DNA from: Combretum micranthum
Lineage: Eukaryota; Streptophyta; Magnoliopsida; Myrtales; Combretaceae
Direction: 5' to 3'
DNA length: 64,000 bases
Assembly: GCA_024138025.1 (NCBI GenBank)
Contig: JAMXBD010002221.1
Location: 159,678-223,677 of the forward strand
The notes beneath the pieces were generated by a model. It worked only from the letters and a program-made list of their open reading frames with translations. It made no database searches and was not told the origin of the DNA. Position numbers and translations under genes: made by a program. Positions 48,199-61,500 of the stretch are shown here, in pieces. Numbering within the stretch: the first letter of the stretch is position 1; each line of letters begins with the position of its first letter.

Positions 48199-49049
48199 TA
48201 GGGCTGTGCAAAAAAACTGATCGAACCGTGAACCGACCGAAATTTCGGTTCTTTTTTTAAATTGTTCGGTTCGTGGTTCAATTCAGTAAAGAGCAAATGA
48301 TTCACGGTTCGGTTCGGGACCATGAACCGAACCAAATCGTTTTATATATTAAAAAAATTAAAATATTATTTTTAATTTAATTATTTTATTAATACACATC
48401 TAAGTCACAAATTTTAAAAACAATTAATTTAAAAATTAATTGTTTTTAAAATTTGTGACTTAGATATGTATATTTACTAGAATAAAATTAGATTTTTCAT
48501 AATATGTTTTAATTGTTATGTTGTTTATAAATAAGGTAGATTTTAATTTTAACCTCTAGTATTCTAACTCCTGCATATTTCTTTTCCATTTGTCTTACAA
48601 ATTAACCTACTTCTATTATTTAGTTTCTTATTCATTTATATAATTGGTAATATGTTAGTTAAAGCATACAATAATTAAATTTTATATCTTATATTGATAA
48701 AGTCTAGTATACCATTATAGTTCAAATAATTTTTAAAAAAATGAGATTAGTTACAATTATAATTTTATAATGAATAAAATCCCTTCCTCCTTATAAGTTT
48801 TGTATGTTTATGTGGTAAATGATTAATTTAAAATATTGTTATTTATATTTGTATTAATGATAAGAAATATGTAATGGAAGTTTTTTGATAGAATATATTT
48901 TTTATTTTATGAATAAAAACATTTGAACTGCAGACTGAACTGTACCAATCGTTTTTTTCTATTCGAATTCAAAAGAAAAAATGAACCATAAAATATGGTG
49001 CGTTCAGTTCGAGTGCAAATTGAATCAAATCGTACAGTGCATACCCCTA
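48199..49049. mobile_element. Non-autonomous hAT-type DNA transposon (851 bp)
   Basis: Its ends are TAGGGCTGTGCA and TGCATACCCCTA, imperfect terminal inverted repeats (10 of 12 positions). The perfect 8-bp TSD CCTTACAC flanks it (48191-48198 and 49050-49057). An 8-bp TSD with TAGGG-type ends is characteristic of the hAT superfamily. Subterminal GGTTCGGTTCG-like repeats near 48238-48330 and their decayed counterpart near 48990-49040 fit transposase binding sites. There is no transposase coding. A 33-bp-arm palindrome is inside. Confidence 0.92.
48398..48465. repeat. Perfect 33-bp-arm palindrome with 2-nt spacer
   Basis: The left arm 48398-48430 (ATCTAAGTCACAAATT ... AATTAATTT) is the exact reverse complement of 48433-48465, separated by AA. 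Pairing extends a few more bases outward with one mismatch. It sits inside the hAT element and can form a cruciform or a long hairpin. Confidence 0.95.
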
Positions 49050-49057
49050 CCTTACAC

Positions 49058-50581
49058 ATTATTTACTTTCATTTACAAAAATTAATTTTTAATTACCTCT
49101 CTCCTCTCTCTTCTCCCTCAAGCTCGCGCCTCCTCTCTCTCTTCCCCTCCACTCATTTTCTTTTTCATTTATTTTAATTCCCTCTAAATTCATCTCAAAA
49201 CTCTATAAATACTCTCTTTCTCTATCATTCTTTACACATACTTCTTAAACATAACAAAACTTTTGTAAAATTTTCCTCAAACATTCCATCTGTCCTCTCC
49301 AAACCGTGAAACACACACACACCCCCTTCCTCATTGTGTTTTTCATAAATTTTCATTCATCCATCTTCATCTTTAGGTAAAACTCTAAACCCCCTTCTTA
49401 TTTCATGTTAACATAACATGTAAAATGTGTATGTTATGATTCTATATAAAATCTGCATGATGCTTATGCTAGGGAATGGAATCATGAAAACAACATATTG
49501 TTCATGTTTGCTCAACTCCATGTTGTATTCATGTTATGATATGTTCTTGATTCTAACCTAACCTTCTATATGTTAGTATGTATAAGTATATGTATATATG
49601 TTTTAGAGCCTAATGCTCACTAACTAGCTTTTATTTAATGCTCTTATTTCTTTCTAATAAAATAAGACTAGTCATCTCTAGTCTTAAACTTGTCATTAAT
49701 CAAATCAAAATCAAAAAAGGACTTATCAATATCTAAGTCCGGATAAGTCTTGTCCAAATTCTAAGACTTCCATTTGATTTTCTCTGACTATTTGCTATCT
49801 AAGGGGATTGTCCTTTTTTAAGTCCCGAGGTGCCTTGACATAAATATAAGACTCCCATAATTTTCTTGCTATTTCTTATTTTTATGAGGCTATAATTTAA
49901 CAACAGTCTCGGAAAGCCTTGAAAAAAATCTAAGACTTCTCACAATTCTTCTTTGTTATGTTTTTTCCTTATTTTTATGGTGATTGGAGTTTATTCGAGT
50001 CTTGGGAGCCTTGATGATAAGCTAAGACTCGCATAAATTTTATCTTGATATTTTTTATTCTTTGATTTTCTATCTTCTAATTTTTCTATGAAGTTATGTT
50101 AATAATATTGTTTTTGGCATAACAGCTATATTTTACTCATGTGTGCACATTGTCAAAAGTAATGTTGTCATGATAAGGTTTTCAAGGATATAAAAATTGG
50201 CAATTCTTCAATTTATAAATTAACTTTCAGGACTTTAATTTTAACACTTAGGAAATTTGTCAGTAGGAATAAGAGAATAAAAATAGGCACTCAACTAAAC
50301 ATTTGAAATATCAAATGAGTTTTTCCTAAACTACAAATATTAGTAATTCTTTGTTATGAAAACATTGTCCATAAATTTACTCATAAGACATGAGTCTGCT
50401 TTTCTTTTCAATTAAAAACTTAAAACAAGCCTCTTATATAATTCTTTTTAAGTAAAAGCTAAAACAATCTCAAATGCTTTTCATCCACAAATATAAGGAA
50501 GCTCATGTTTTGTAAACTGAATCAGTTAGGAAAAATTAATGTGAATATAAAATATCCATAGATTCAAAATAAATATAATAC
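49058..50581 (+). mobile_element. LTR H, fragment 2 with promoter region
   Basis: It continues H after the hAT element. It carries a pyrimidine-rich tract, TATA box TATAAATA at 49204-49211, donor-like CTTTAGGTAAAAC at 49371 and the TAGTCTTAAACTTGTC region near 49678. It ends in AATAC (50577-50581), the left TSD of LTR I. Between about 49735 and 50040 it has three degenerate copies of a block of about 100 bp that is single in other LTRs. Confidence 0.87.
49735..50040 (+). repeat. Local triplication in LTR H, unit about 100 bp, degenerate
   Basis: Phrases of the form AGTC(C/T)(C/T)GGGAGCCTTGA followed by TAAGACT(C/T)CCATAATTTT recur three times, with a TTTTTATG-rich spacer. LTRs G and E have one copy each. 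Units are diverged. Confidence 0.65.
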
Positions 50582-50738
50582 TGTCACACCCCAAAGGGTA
50601 CCCTAAACATAACAGGCCGCCACATACTAAACGAGATTTAGGAATCACTACCACAGTTATTCAAAAGTCTTGTATATGATGCAAGTCATTCCCTTACGAC
50701 AATAGAATACTTTCGAAATTGAAGATAGATAATCTAAC
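50582..50738 (-). mobile_element. Solo LTR I, 3' end (minus strand)
   Basis: TGTCACACCCCAAAGGGTAC is the 3' end of LTR I read backwards. After 157 bp it is broken by LTR J, which inserted near I's 3' end with TSD CTAAC (50734-50738). I continues at 54235 and ends at 57722. Its own TSD is AATAC (50577-50581 and 57723-57727). Confidence 0.92.
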
Positions 50739-53700
50739 TGTCGCGCCTCAAAGGGTACCCTAAACGTAACAGTCCGTCACACTCAATATTAAAGCTTAAG
50801 TATGACAACCTTAGTCATTCCTAGAAGCTTCGATATTAAGTGTAAAGCGTACTCTTACAAATTTAGAGGACCATACATGGAATTATGAAGCTTAAGAAGA
50901 TTAATAACAAATTAAGAAAAGAGATTCATAATATTCATTTGTTTAAAACAACAGTCTTACAAATCTTAGGGGCATTCCCCAGCTACAAGTAATTATAATA
51001 ATTACAAGAATATTTCTATAAAGTCTATATCTTATCCAATACTAAACTTTATCTAGAAATTCCTTAACCAAAAGAAAGTACCTGCTGCAGGGTTCATGTG
51101 GCCTCAACCATAAATAGATAAACTGCAAAAATATTTATAGGGATATAAGCTAATTGGCTTAGTGAGAACTATTTCCATAAATAACTTCTTATGTAATGGA
51201 ATTCAAACAAGTTATTTAAGTAAACAAATGAAATGCAACATACACTGGGCAAACAAGGCATATAGTTTTCTAGAACTATATGTTGAATGGATTTACGCTC
51301 CATTCGGGTTTGGTGATACGTAACCTCAAAACAAGTAGTTTTAGTTAAAAAGTTATGCTTTCAATCAATACCACCAAGCATATTAAGTCTACTTGAATTG
51401 AGCCATGCTTTCGGACTTTCTGCTAAGTATTTAACTTCATGTTGCCAAGCAATCGCTTTCAATTAATCCGCCAAAGTGTTGCTTCCGACCTGAGCTACCA
51501 TCCTTCTCACCCAAGGAAAATAATCCAATGCAATGTGACTCACTTCGTGCATGCATGGATCAATTTATTTATGATATCATAGCATTATTATGATTAAATT
51601 TAAGTGATCATAGAATTTCATACAAATCAAGTGCTATACTAAAACAAACATTTAATCAATCCCGGCCTCGATATTCTTAGGATCCTTTCAACAAATTTTC
51701 TCACATATAAATCCATTTGTCTTTTCTTAATTCTAATGCAACTAGACTACAAGTACAATCAAGTAAAGCATTTTAAGGAAATAAACTCACGATGTCATTT
51801 CAACACTTCTCTAAATGGATGAGTCGTTCACACAATCCACTTAGTCGAAATAATCCTCGGGGTATGGGTATCCTTCCATGGGATCACCTAGTCAAGGAAA
51901 ATACCCAAAATGAGTATTTCTTGATGACTTTCTTAAATTTTGACAAAACAATGTCATGAGAACATCAAAGTTCATATAAAGGAAGACTCCAATTTAAAAT
52001 GGCATAACTTGGTCATTTTAACTCGAATCTGCACTTATAATATACCGATTTCTACCTACTCGAAAAGATCTATCCATTTCTAAAAGTATTTTTATCAAAC
52101 TAGATACATTTAGGCCCCAAAACAGTAGTGATCAGATTCACCACGAATTTTTCTATCCCAAAAACAATTTGTTTCAAACTTTAAATCATTCAAAATTTGT
52201 TTGATAAATACTCAGTTATCTATATAGTTGAAAAATTCCTTTTGCATAGATACTTAGCTCATATTGTATCCATGCTCAAGTGTTTGTTGTCCAACCATGT
52301 TTCTTGTAAAACAATGTTTGATTAAGAGTTTAGAAAACTATAGTTTACAAGAAATCCATTTTGTAAATCCTTTAAAATGAATATTTTAATTCCTTTGTTT
52401 TTTAAAGAATTATTTTATGTTTGTCTTACTATTTTTCTAAATGACTTTTTGATAAAATAAATTTCTTCTTTTCTAAATTCTCAACATTAGTGCTACTTTT
52501 TCTATTTGTTTTCTTTGACTATTTATTTGAAAAATCTTGGTTTTAGAAACTCTTATTTTTGTTTTAAGGGATTTCCTTATATTATAAAAATTATTTTAGT
52601 ATCAAAGTTATCTTCTTTTTAAGAAAACAAAGTAATATAAAAAGCTTTTCAAAACAAAAGTAGCTTTTAAAATTGTAATGAGTTCTTCTTAAAACTTGGA
52701 AAAGAATAACTTTACTTTTGTTAAATCAGAGATTTTATGTTTCATGTAAAACTATTCTTAGGTGATAAAATCTCCTTTTTATCAAGTATAATTGGAGTTT
52801 TGAAAATTTGGACAACAATCTTAATAGCATGATTATGAGAAATAATAACAAGCAATAATAACATAAATAATAAATAAGGTCAAGTATTGGGAGTCTTAGC
52901 TTTTTCAAGGCTCCAAGACTAAGAGTAGACTAGTCCCAAAAGAAAAATAAAATAAATAAAGAAAAATTATTTTGACTTGATGATGACAATCTAAACTAGA
53001 GACTAGTCTTAAAACAACAAGAAATAAATAAATTGCAATAAAAGAAATAAATAAATTACTTTGCATGGAAATAAATAAATTACAAGTGAGCTTAAATGCT
53101 CTAAAATATAATATAAATATATATATATACATAATAATACTTAGATATAATAACAATAATATTGGATAAAGTAAAATAACAACATAAACATAAATAGATA
53201 TTCATGAACAAGAAAAATACACGAACATAGTTTAGCTTCCATAACTTTTAATTTTTGGAAACTCATACTATGGTCATGTAATGTTACATGACATGAGAAA
53301 AAGAATACGTAAAGAAAAATTTACCTAAAAAAGGTTTTTGAAGTATTATATGGTTATGAGTTTTATATATGTAGAAGGTGGTTTAAGATAATTTTGAGAG
53401 AATTTTGAGATAGTTTTGAGAGAGTATTTGAAGAGAGTGTTGAGAGGAAAATTTGAGAGAGATTTGATAGAAATTTGTGGGTAGTAATTATGTGAAAGAA
53501 GTGAAAGAGGAGGGGGTATTTATAGGAAACTAGAAGTGAATTTTTGTATGATTTAAATAAAATAAAATAAAACAAAATTGAAAGAGAGAGAGAGGGACAA
53601 GGGGGCGTCGGCCATGACTTGGAGAGGGGAGGAGAGAGTTTTATTTTGTATTTTTGTTAAATAAATGTAATATTAAGTAAGGTAGATGTGAAATAAAGTT

Positions 53701-54229
53701 ATGGGAAAGGTAAAAAGTAAAGGAAATAGGTGTATAGGTATAAGAATAGGTGTTAGAAAAAGTAGAGAGAAAATAATATAGAATAGTAATGAATAGTATA
53801 ATTTAAAGTAGATATGACTAATAAATTATCGATAGTAAGAAAATACGCGTATAATTACAATATCTGATATTTTTACTTACCGAAATATTATAAAACTAAT
53901 ATTTTTGAAAACCTTACATTTTTATGAGTCTAACAGCATATTCAGAATATTTTTGTTATTTCGAGCCCCTAGACACGTTTTTCAAGAACTGTATCCGTTT
54001 GGGTTCAAAACGATTCACGGTTTTACTAATCTGATATTTTTAGGCTTCCTTATGTAATTACGAACTATTCTACATACTAATCTCCTACTTACATTCTTAG
54101 GGTTGCTTATTCAGGATTACCAAATTTAAACCATCACGTCTAACTAAGGTTTTGTTGACTTTAAGGTTTCCGGTTGACTTTTCAGTTAGGGTTTAAGCTA
54201 TACCGATTCCAAAAATTTTGTGGTTTACA
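50739..54229 (-). mobile_element. Solo LTR J (minus strand)
   Basis: This 3491-bp LTR reads TGTCGCGCCTC to GTGGTTTACA and has the perfect TSD CTAAC (50734-50738 and 54230-54234). LTR I continues on both sides. It shows the covarying hairpin CATATAGTT...AACTATATG (51259-51282), CCAAGCAATCGCTTTC minisatellite units (about 51370-51490), the conserved donor-like TTTACCTAAA near 53322, and the TATA box (reverse complement TATTTATA, 53517-53524) preceded in the minus direction by GGCGTCGGCC near 53604. There is no coding. Confidence 0.94.
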
Positions 54230-54234
54230 CTAAC

Positions 54235-57200
54235 TTGATAGAATAAGCATAAAAATACAAACCACAGATAATTCAGGATTATTTACAAAATACTAAGGAA
54301 CATTCCCCCGCAAAAGAATAATCAGTCCAGGTATTAATTTTTTACAACAACTCGAGTGTTTAAGGCTTCCTATGGAAGTCTATACAAAAGCTAAACATAA
54401 ACTTCTAGGGGAAACTCCTTTTCTCGCTTTACCTGAGTTAGCCAAGTCTTGGGACGCAACCATAGGTATGGAAACTACAACAAAAAGGAGCTATGGGGGT
54501 ATAAGTTACGCTAGCTTAGTAAGTAAATACTCCCATAATATACATATCCCACAATTACATACAATCAAGTTGATTTAATCATCCATATGAAATGCAACAA
54601 CCACATGGGCATACAAGACATATGATCAATCAAAAATCATATGTTGAATGGATTTATGCCCTACATTTGAGGTTAGCTGATTAACAAATCTCGCGGTACT
54701 ATCTTGAATTACTGTTCCATTTTATGGCTCACAGGCAAGCCATTAACTGTATTGTTTTGTGGCTTACAGGCAACCTATCTCATTCATACTGTTTATGGAT
54801 CACGGAGAACCAACCATGATTAAATTCACCATCCCCATCGTGAAGTGATTATGTCTGTATTACTTATTAATCCGAGTAGTCATTAATGTAATTTCATAGG
54901 TGACCAATCAATTTGCAAACACTCATAGTCATGGCATATGGACATATATCAATTAATCACCGGTTTCGATATACTTAGCACATTTTTCTCAATTCATCAA
55001 GATAGCATACATAATCCCATAATTACCCATCTTGCATTTCCAATTTTTATCTTTGCCTATCATTCTAGTGTAATTATAAATTACAAGCACAATACGGAAT
55101 CGTAAATAGGAAGTATGACTCACTCAGCCACGGACACCGGTCTCTATTTGTAATAATCCGGAGGTAAGAAGTCCTCCAATTCGAAGTCACCTAAATGAAA
55201 GAAATACCTAAATGAGTATTTCAAACCATAACTAATTCCAACTTATTAAACAAAAACTTTCAAGTTCGTAATTTTTGTAGTTATTGGAAATTCCAACTTA
55301 AAAAGACCATAACTTAGTCATTTTAACTCAAAATTTTATAATAAACAGTCAATTTCTATCTACTTCAAAATACCTCTAATGTTATTCCTAAGTTTTGAAA
55401 ACTTTTAGGTCTTAAAAAGCCCAAATCATATCTGATCAATAGCTAAAAATCATATTTCCGAAATTATTTTGTGAAATTTACATTGTTTCTACCAAGTTTA
55501 TTAAGTGTACATGCAATATCAACAAGTTATTATCATGAATGACATATTATGAACTATCTATATGTATGTTCTTGATGATATTTGGTTAAAAAGAACTTTT
55601 TTTTTTTGAAAACTTTTACTTTGCGAAAATTTCAAGAATACTTGATTTAGGAAAATTAGTTTTGTTTCTTGAAAAATCATCTTTATTTTTACTAAAATAA
55701 AACCTTGATGACTTATATGCCTAATACCTTCATTATCTTAATAAATTTCTTCATTTAGGAGTTGGAAAATAGATGTTTAAGTAGGGGTTTTGCCGAATTA
55801 CAAATTTTACAAAAATTATAAGGAATGAAAATAGTGTTTGATCTATGTTTTGAAACCTTTCCTTTGTTCTAGAAATATACTTTGATAAAACCCATTTATT
55901 CTTGCCAAGATTAAGTCTTTATTACATCTATTTCCTAAGGTTTTCATTTTTCCATTAAAATCATCATTTTGGAATTTGGAAATAAGTGTTTAAGTGGGGG
56001 TCTTTTCTAAATCCGAATTTTGTGATTTGTTTTTGAGATTATTTATTGGGTAAAACTCATTAATCTCCTTTGAAATTAAGTTATAATCAAACCTAGTCCT
56101 TAAGGATTCCATTTCTTTAGTAAAACTCTTATTTTGGGGTTAGAAAATAGGTTTTACATATCAACTTTTCCTTATTACGAATTTTATGTTTTTGTTGGGG
56201 TTGAGACATAGTTCTAACTTAACTTTTGTAAAATTTTCTTATTTTGAACATATATCTTAATAAACTAGATTTAACTCATCAAAATCATGTCTTTAAGATA
56301 CCTATTTTACAAGCCTTTCATATTTTATATAAAACTTCATTTTGGAGTTGGAAAATAGGTTTTTAAAATAGGTATCTTTTTCCATCCGAATTTCTAAAAA
56401 TTATTTTTGTTGAAACTAAAATAGATGTTGAACTTTTTGGCATATTCTCGTTAATACTATCACACTACAAGTCTTTTATATACATAAGACAAGTATTTTA
56501 TGGCATTTATGTATCCAAAGCAAAATAGATCTATAATTATTCATGTTATGGATGCAAATGCAAGATGAACATTGTGTAGATGAGGTTAGTAGCAAGACAT
56601 ATATACAAAAATATCAATATAAAAACATATAGCAATAAATAGCAAAATATAGTAAAACAACTTAAATGAAAAGATCTATAACATTGTGATGGCAAGAATA
56701 TCATGCTTAAGTGTTTTCACATCCCTTGCATAAAGCTCATGAGGATTTGATGGAACCACACATGTATGATCTTGCCATTACATGTTTTATTTATGGTAGA
56801 GTCTAGATCTATTACCTATTTAGTATTTTGAACAAGAAAACTTGAAAGAAAAGTTTTGTGTGTGTGTGTTTGAGGGATCGGGGTTCACAGCAACAAAAGG
56901 GGAGAGAGGGGAGAGAAAACTTTTTTTCAAAAGTTTGATTTTGGTGAAAAAGAAAGAAAGTGACATGGTAAAGATATAAAAGTGACATGGTAAAGATATT
57001 AGGGTTTGTGTGATTAGTAAAGAAGAAAAATAAAAAAATTTGAGAGAGAGAACTGAGGGGGAGGGGGAGGGGGAGGGGGAGGGGAGGGGCCGATTTCGTG
57101 AGAAAGGGAGAGAGAGAGAGATGTGAGATTTGTTTTGTATAAAAATTCAAATTTAATAAGGTAATTTAAGTAATAAAAATGTATTGAAAAAGTAAATTAT

Positions 57201-57722
57201 AAGGAATATGATGTAAGGTTATAAGAATAGGTTGTAAGGATGTAAGAATAGGGTATGGGTGGTTGTGCTTGATGAATAGTGTGATTAGAAATCAAAAAGT
57301 AGATTAGACAATTAAATTACAGGTAGTAATGGAAATACGATAAAAGGACTATAATTGTAATTTTTATAACTTGAAAAATTCTTATAATTATATTTTTGAA
57401 TTCTTTATTAAATTTCGGTTTTAAAGAGTCCTATGAAATATTTTTCTATTTTCGAGTCCCAAGGATCGGTTTTCGAGAATAGATCCCGATGGGTTTGAAA
57501 CGGATGAATTTCTCTAAAATATGATCTTTTTTATGTTTTGATATATTATTATGACTATATTCTAAATCTACTCATTTTTCTTATTCTGGGGTTTTGGTCT
57601 TAGTATTGCCGGACTTAAGATTCCTAGGTTCTAAACTAACCCTACGGTATTCTTTTAGGGTTTTGATTTCAATTCCAATTTTCAAAATCGAGTTTGGTTC
57701 GCTAAGAAAACGAGAGCTCACA
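54235..57722 (-). mobile_element. Solo LTR I, main part (minus strand)
   Basis: It resumes LTR I after J. It carries TGTTTTGTGGCTTACAGGCA-type repeats (about 54715-54800), the hairpin CATATGATcaatcaaaaATCATATG (54619-54643) and a GGGGGA repeat with a GGGGCCGATTTCG motif (57055-57095). It ends CGAGAGCTCACA, so its LTR start reads TGTGAGCTC, diverged from TGTAAACCC. TSD AATAC follows. With the 157-bp piece it totals about 3645 bp. Confidence 0.9.
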
Positions 57723-57727
57723 AATAC

Positions 57728-58579
57728 CATGATTTTTTTAGTTAAAGTTCATTACCTGTAACATCTAAGAATTTAAAATTTATTAAGAACCAAACTTGAG
57801 AAAAATACAAAGTAATTACACTTAGAATAATATGACAAAAAATAATTAAAACCATGTTTCACCAAATAAGTGTTGAATTAATTTTTGGAATAAACATAAG
57901 ACCCTTAAAGCTTCAAACTAAATTTTGAACCATGATTTTTGTTAAGTCACATGCTTACAAATTTAAGATAATAAATTATGTCACAAATCAAAAGATAATT
58001 TTTCATAAAGCATAATATCTCTACTTTTCACCAAAATTGTTTTACAAAATTATTATTTTGGAACAACATCGCTAGGATATAATGTGACTTAATGTCAATA
58101 TTAAACATTTTTTAAAGGTAGTAATATTTTATGTTTACTAGAAAGTGTTCAAGTGAAGTAAAACTATGAAAAACAAGAAAATCTAAGGTTAGAACATGTG
58201 TGATGCAATTTGTGCCTATCTAGTCCAACTCTTAAATGACCTCAAAAATTAAAAGTAACCTTATAAATAGATAGATCTTTTCGATTAGGTAGAAAACAAC
58301 TACTAATATGCAAATTTCCAACTAAAATGAGCAAGTTATGATCGTTTTAAATTAGAAAGTCCTTAACTGGAAATAATGACACGAATAGTGAAATAAATTA
58401 GAAAATTTAGATAGAATCTTTATAAAATACTCATTTTAGGTATTTCTCTTATCTAAATGATGAGGAGTTGGAAGATTCATACCCAGAGTATTACTACATT
58501 TGAAGAATATTTTGCAAAAGATAGTCGAGTGACTTTATCTCCTAAATTTACGTACTTATGTTTTTGTTTGTAGCTTAGA
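57728..58579 (+). mobile_element. LTR H, fragment 3
   Basis: It continues H after I. TTACAAGAAA-type sequence of the central LTR gives way to TTTTCGATTAGGTAGAAAAC, AAAATGAGCAAGTTATGATCG and ATTACTACATTTGAAG, in the same order as in the coding element's 3' LTR at about 7180-7440. It ends in TTAGA (58575-58579), the left TSD of LTR K. Confidence 0.87.
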
Positions 58580-61500
58580 TGTCATGCCCTAAAGGATGCC
58601 CTAAACATAACAGTCCGCCCATTCAATATTAAAGCTTAAATATGACAACATTAGTCATTCCCAAAAGCTTATATATTAAATGTAAGGCGTGCTCTTACAA
58701 TTTTAGTAGACTGTACTTTGAAATATGAAGCTTAAGAGATACGGTAACAATTAAGAAATGGAAATTGTAATATTAATTCATAAATATAAATTCTTACAAG
58801 GATATTAGGCTCATTCCCCCGCCAAAAGTATAAAGCTATATTATATGCAAGAAGTTTGCCCCAGAAGTCTACATCTGCACTAGTGTTGGACTTCATCCAA
58901 AAACTTCTTAACTAAAAAAGGGGTACCTGAGAATATGGCCCACATGGCTTCAGCTATACTACAACAAATAGCTATAAGGGTATAAGCTACTATCTTAGTG
59001 AGAATTATTTCCACAAATAAGTATATTTGAATAGCAATAATAAAACAAGTTATTTAATCAACCAAGTGAAATACAACAACCACATGAGCATACAAGACAT
59101 ATGATTTTTCGGTAATCATATGTTGAATGGATTTACGCCCTTCATTCGGGTTAAGGGTGGCAATTTATATGCTTCTAACCAAATGTCCTGAAGCTTTAGT
59201 TAATGTGCTTCTAACCAAACGTCCTGAAGCTTTAATTAAGATCTAACGGTCATACCACTACCCCTTTCCCCCCACAAGGGTAGTGATCCCATGCAATGTG
59301 ACTCACAAGTGATGCATGATTTTAGTTTAATTAAAGGCTCATAGCATAATTATTAACAATTTAAGGTGACCATAGAATTTCAGACAAATCAAGTTATAAA
59401 CTAAATCAAGATTATAATCAATTCTTTTGATATTCTTATCATTCATTTAAACAATATTATATACATACCATTCAATCTTTTTCTTAAATCTAGTGCTTCT
59501 AGACTACAAGCACAATCAAGTAAGATAAGTAATGGAAATAAAACTCACTTGGCCATGGGTTCACCGGTCTTCAGTCAAAATAGTCTTATGGGTACGGTAG
59601 ATTCTCCTCACAATCACCTAAATAAGAAAATACCCTTAATGAGTATTTCTTGATAGTTCTATTGAAATTTGACAAAACTATGTCATTAAGTTTATTAAAA
59701 TTCTTATAGAAGACGATTCCAACTTAAAATAACCATAACTTGCTTATTTTAACTCGGAATTGTGCATATTATATACCATTTTCTATCTATTCGAAAAGAT
59801 CTATCCATTTCTAAGGTTATTTCTATCAAACAAGGTCATTTAAGCTCCACAACAATGGCGATCAGATTCACCACGAAATTTCCCATCCCAAAGGCTTTTG
59901 TTTTAAATATCAAATCATCTAAAAATTACTTTAAAAACACTTAGTTATCTATATAGTTGAAAATTTCATTTTTATAGATTTATAACTCATATTTCTTACA
60001 TGTTCAAGTATTTGTTGTCCAAACAAAATTCTTTAATAAAAACAATGTTATTTAAATTTGAAAAAAAAAATCATAATTTACAAGAAATCCTTTTGTAAAT
60101 TCTTTAAAAATGAATCTTTTGATTGTTTTGTTTTCAAAGAGTATTTTATGTTTATCTTACTATTTTTCTTGGTGACTTTTCCAAAAAAGAATTTCTCTAT
60201 TTTTCCTTTTTGAAACTTATAATATTAGTGTCACTTTTCCTATTAGTTTCCTATGTATTTCCTTTTACTATTATTTTTATCTTTTTAAATCTGGGTTTGA
60301 AAACTTACATTTCTTTTTTATGGGGTTTCCTTTATATTATGTTTTTAAGGAAAACATTTTTGTAACAAAGAATCATCTTCCTCAATTTTAGAAAACAACT
60401 CTATTACTATTATAATTATGGTTTTAGAAAAAGCCTTTCAAAATAGTGGTATTTTCGAAATTATAGTGAGCTCTTCCTAAGACTTTGAGAAAAAAATGGA
60501 TTCCTTTTATTAATTTAAAAATTCTAAATTTCATTTAGAACTCTTCTTTGGTGTCAAAAATCTCTTTTGCAAAAAGTATAATTTAAACTTTGTGGTTTAG
60601 ACAACAATCTTTATTTCGCATGAATATGAAAATAATAACAAGCAAAATTATAACAACAAAATAATAAGCAAGATAATATAAGCCAAGTATTGAGAGTCTT
60701 AGCTTTGAATCAAGGCTCTCGGACTAAGAAATGAACTAGTCCCTAAAAGAAAAGAAAATTGTCTTTACTTGATCAAGACAAGTCTAAGACTAGAAAGACT
60801 AGTCTTAAAATAGCATGAAATGAGTAAATAAATTGCAAAGCATGAAAATAAATAAATAACAAGTGAGCTTATATGCTCTAAAGGATATGTATAGATACAT
60901 AAATATATTTAGTTAGATATAAATAAGAAGTTAGCATAATAACAACAATAATATGAGCAATGTATAATAACAATATAAAAATATAGTAATGGATGTTTAT
61001 AAACAAGAACAATACATGAACATGGTGTAGCTTACATAACAATAAGTTTAGAAAACTCACACCATGATCATGTAGAGTTACATGACATGGTAGAAGTAAT
61101 ATGAAGAAGGTTTATTACCTAAAAGATAAATGGTAGTGAAAAAAAGTGGTGGTGTTGGTAAAAACTTGAGAGGGTTTTGGGAATATGTAGAGAGGAAATT
61201 TGAGAGAGAGTTTTGAGAGAAAAATTTTAGAGAGTTTTGGTAGTAAATTTGTGGGTAGTGGATGTGTAAATGAAGTGAAATAGGAGTTTATAGAGGAAAT
61301 TAGATGTAATAAAATAAATTGAAAAAGAAAAAAAATAAATGGATAGAAGAGAGAGGGGGAGGCGCCGACCAAAGGAGAGAAAAGAGAGGGAGAGATTTGA
61401 TTTTTGTAATTTTGTGTATTAAAAGTAATAATGTATAAGATAAATGTGATAAAAGTGTATTTTAAATAAGAAAAGTAGTGGTATATGTATGATAGTATGT

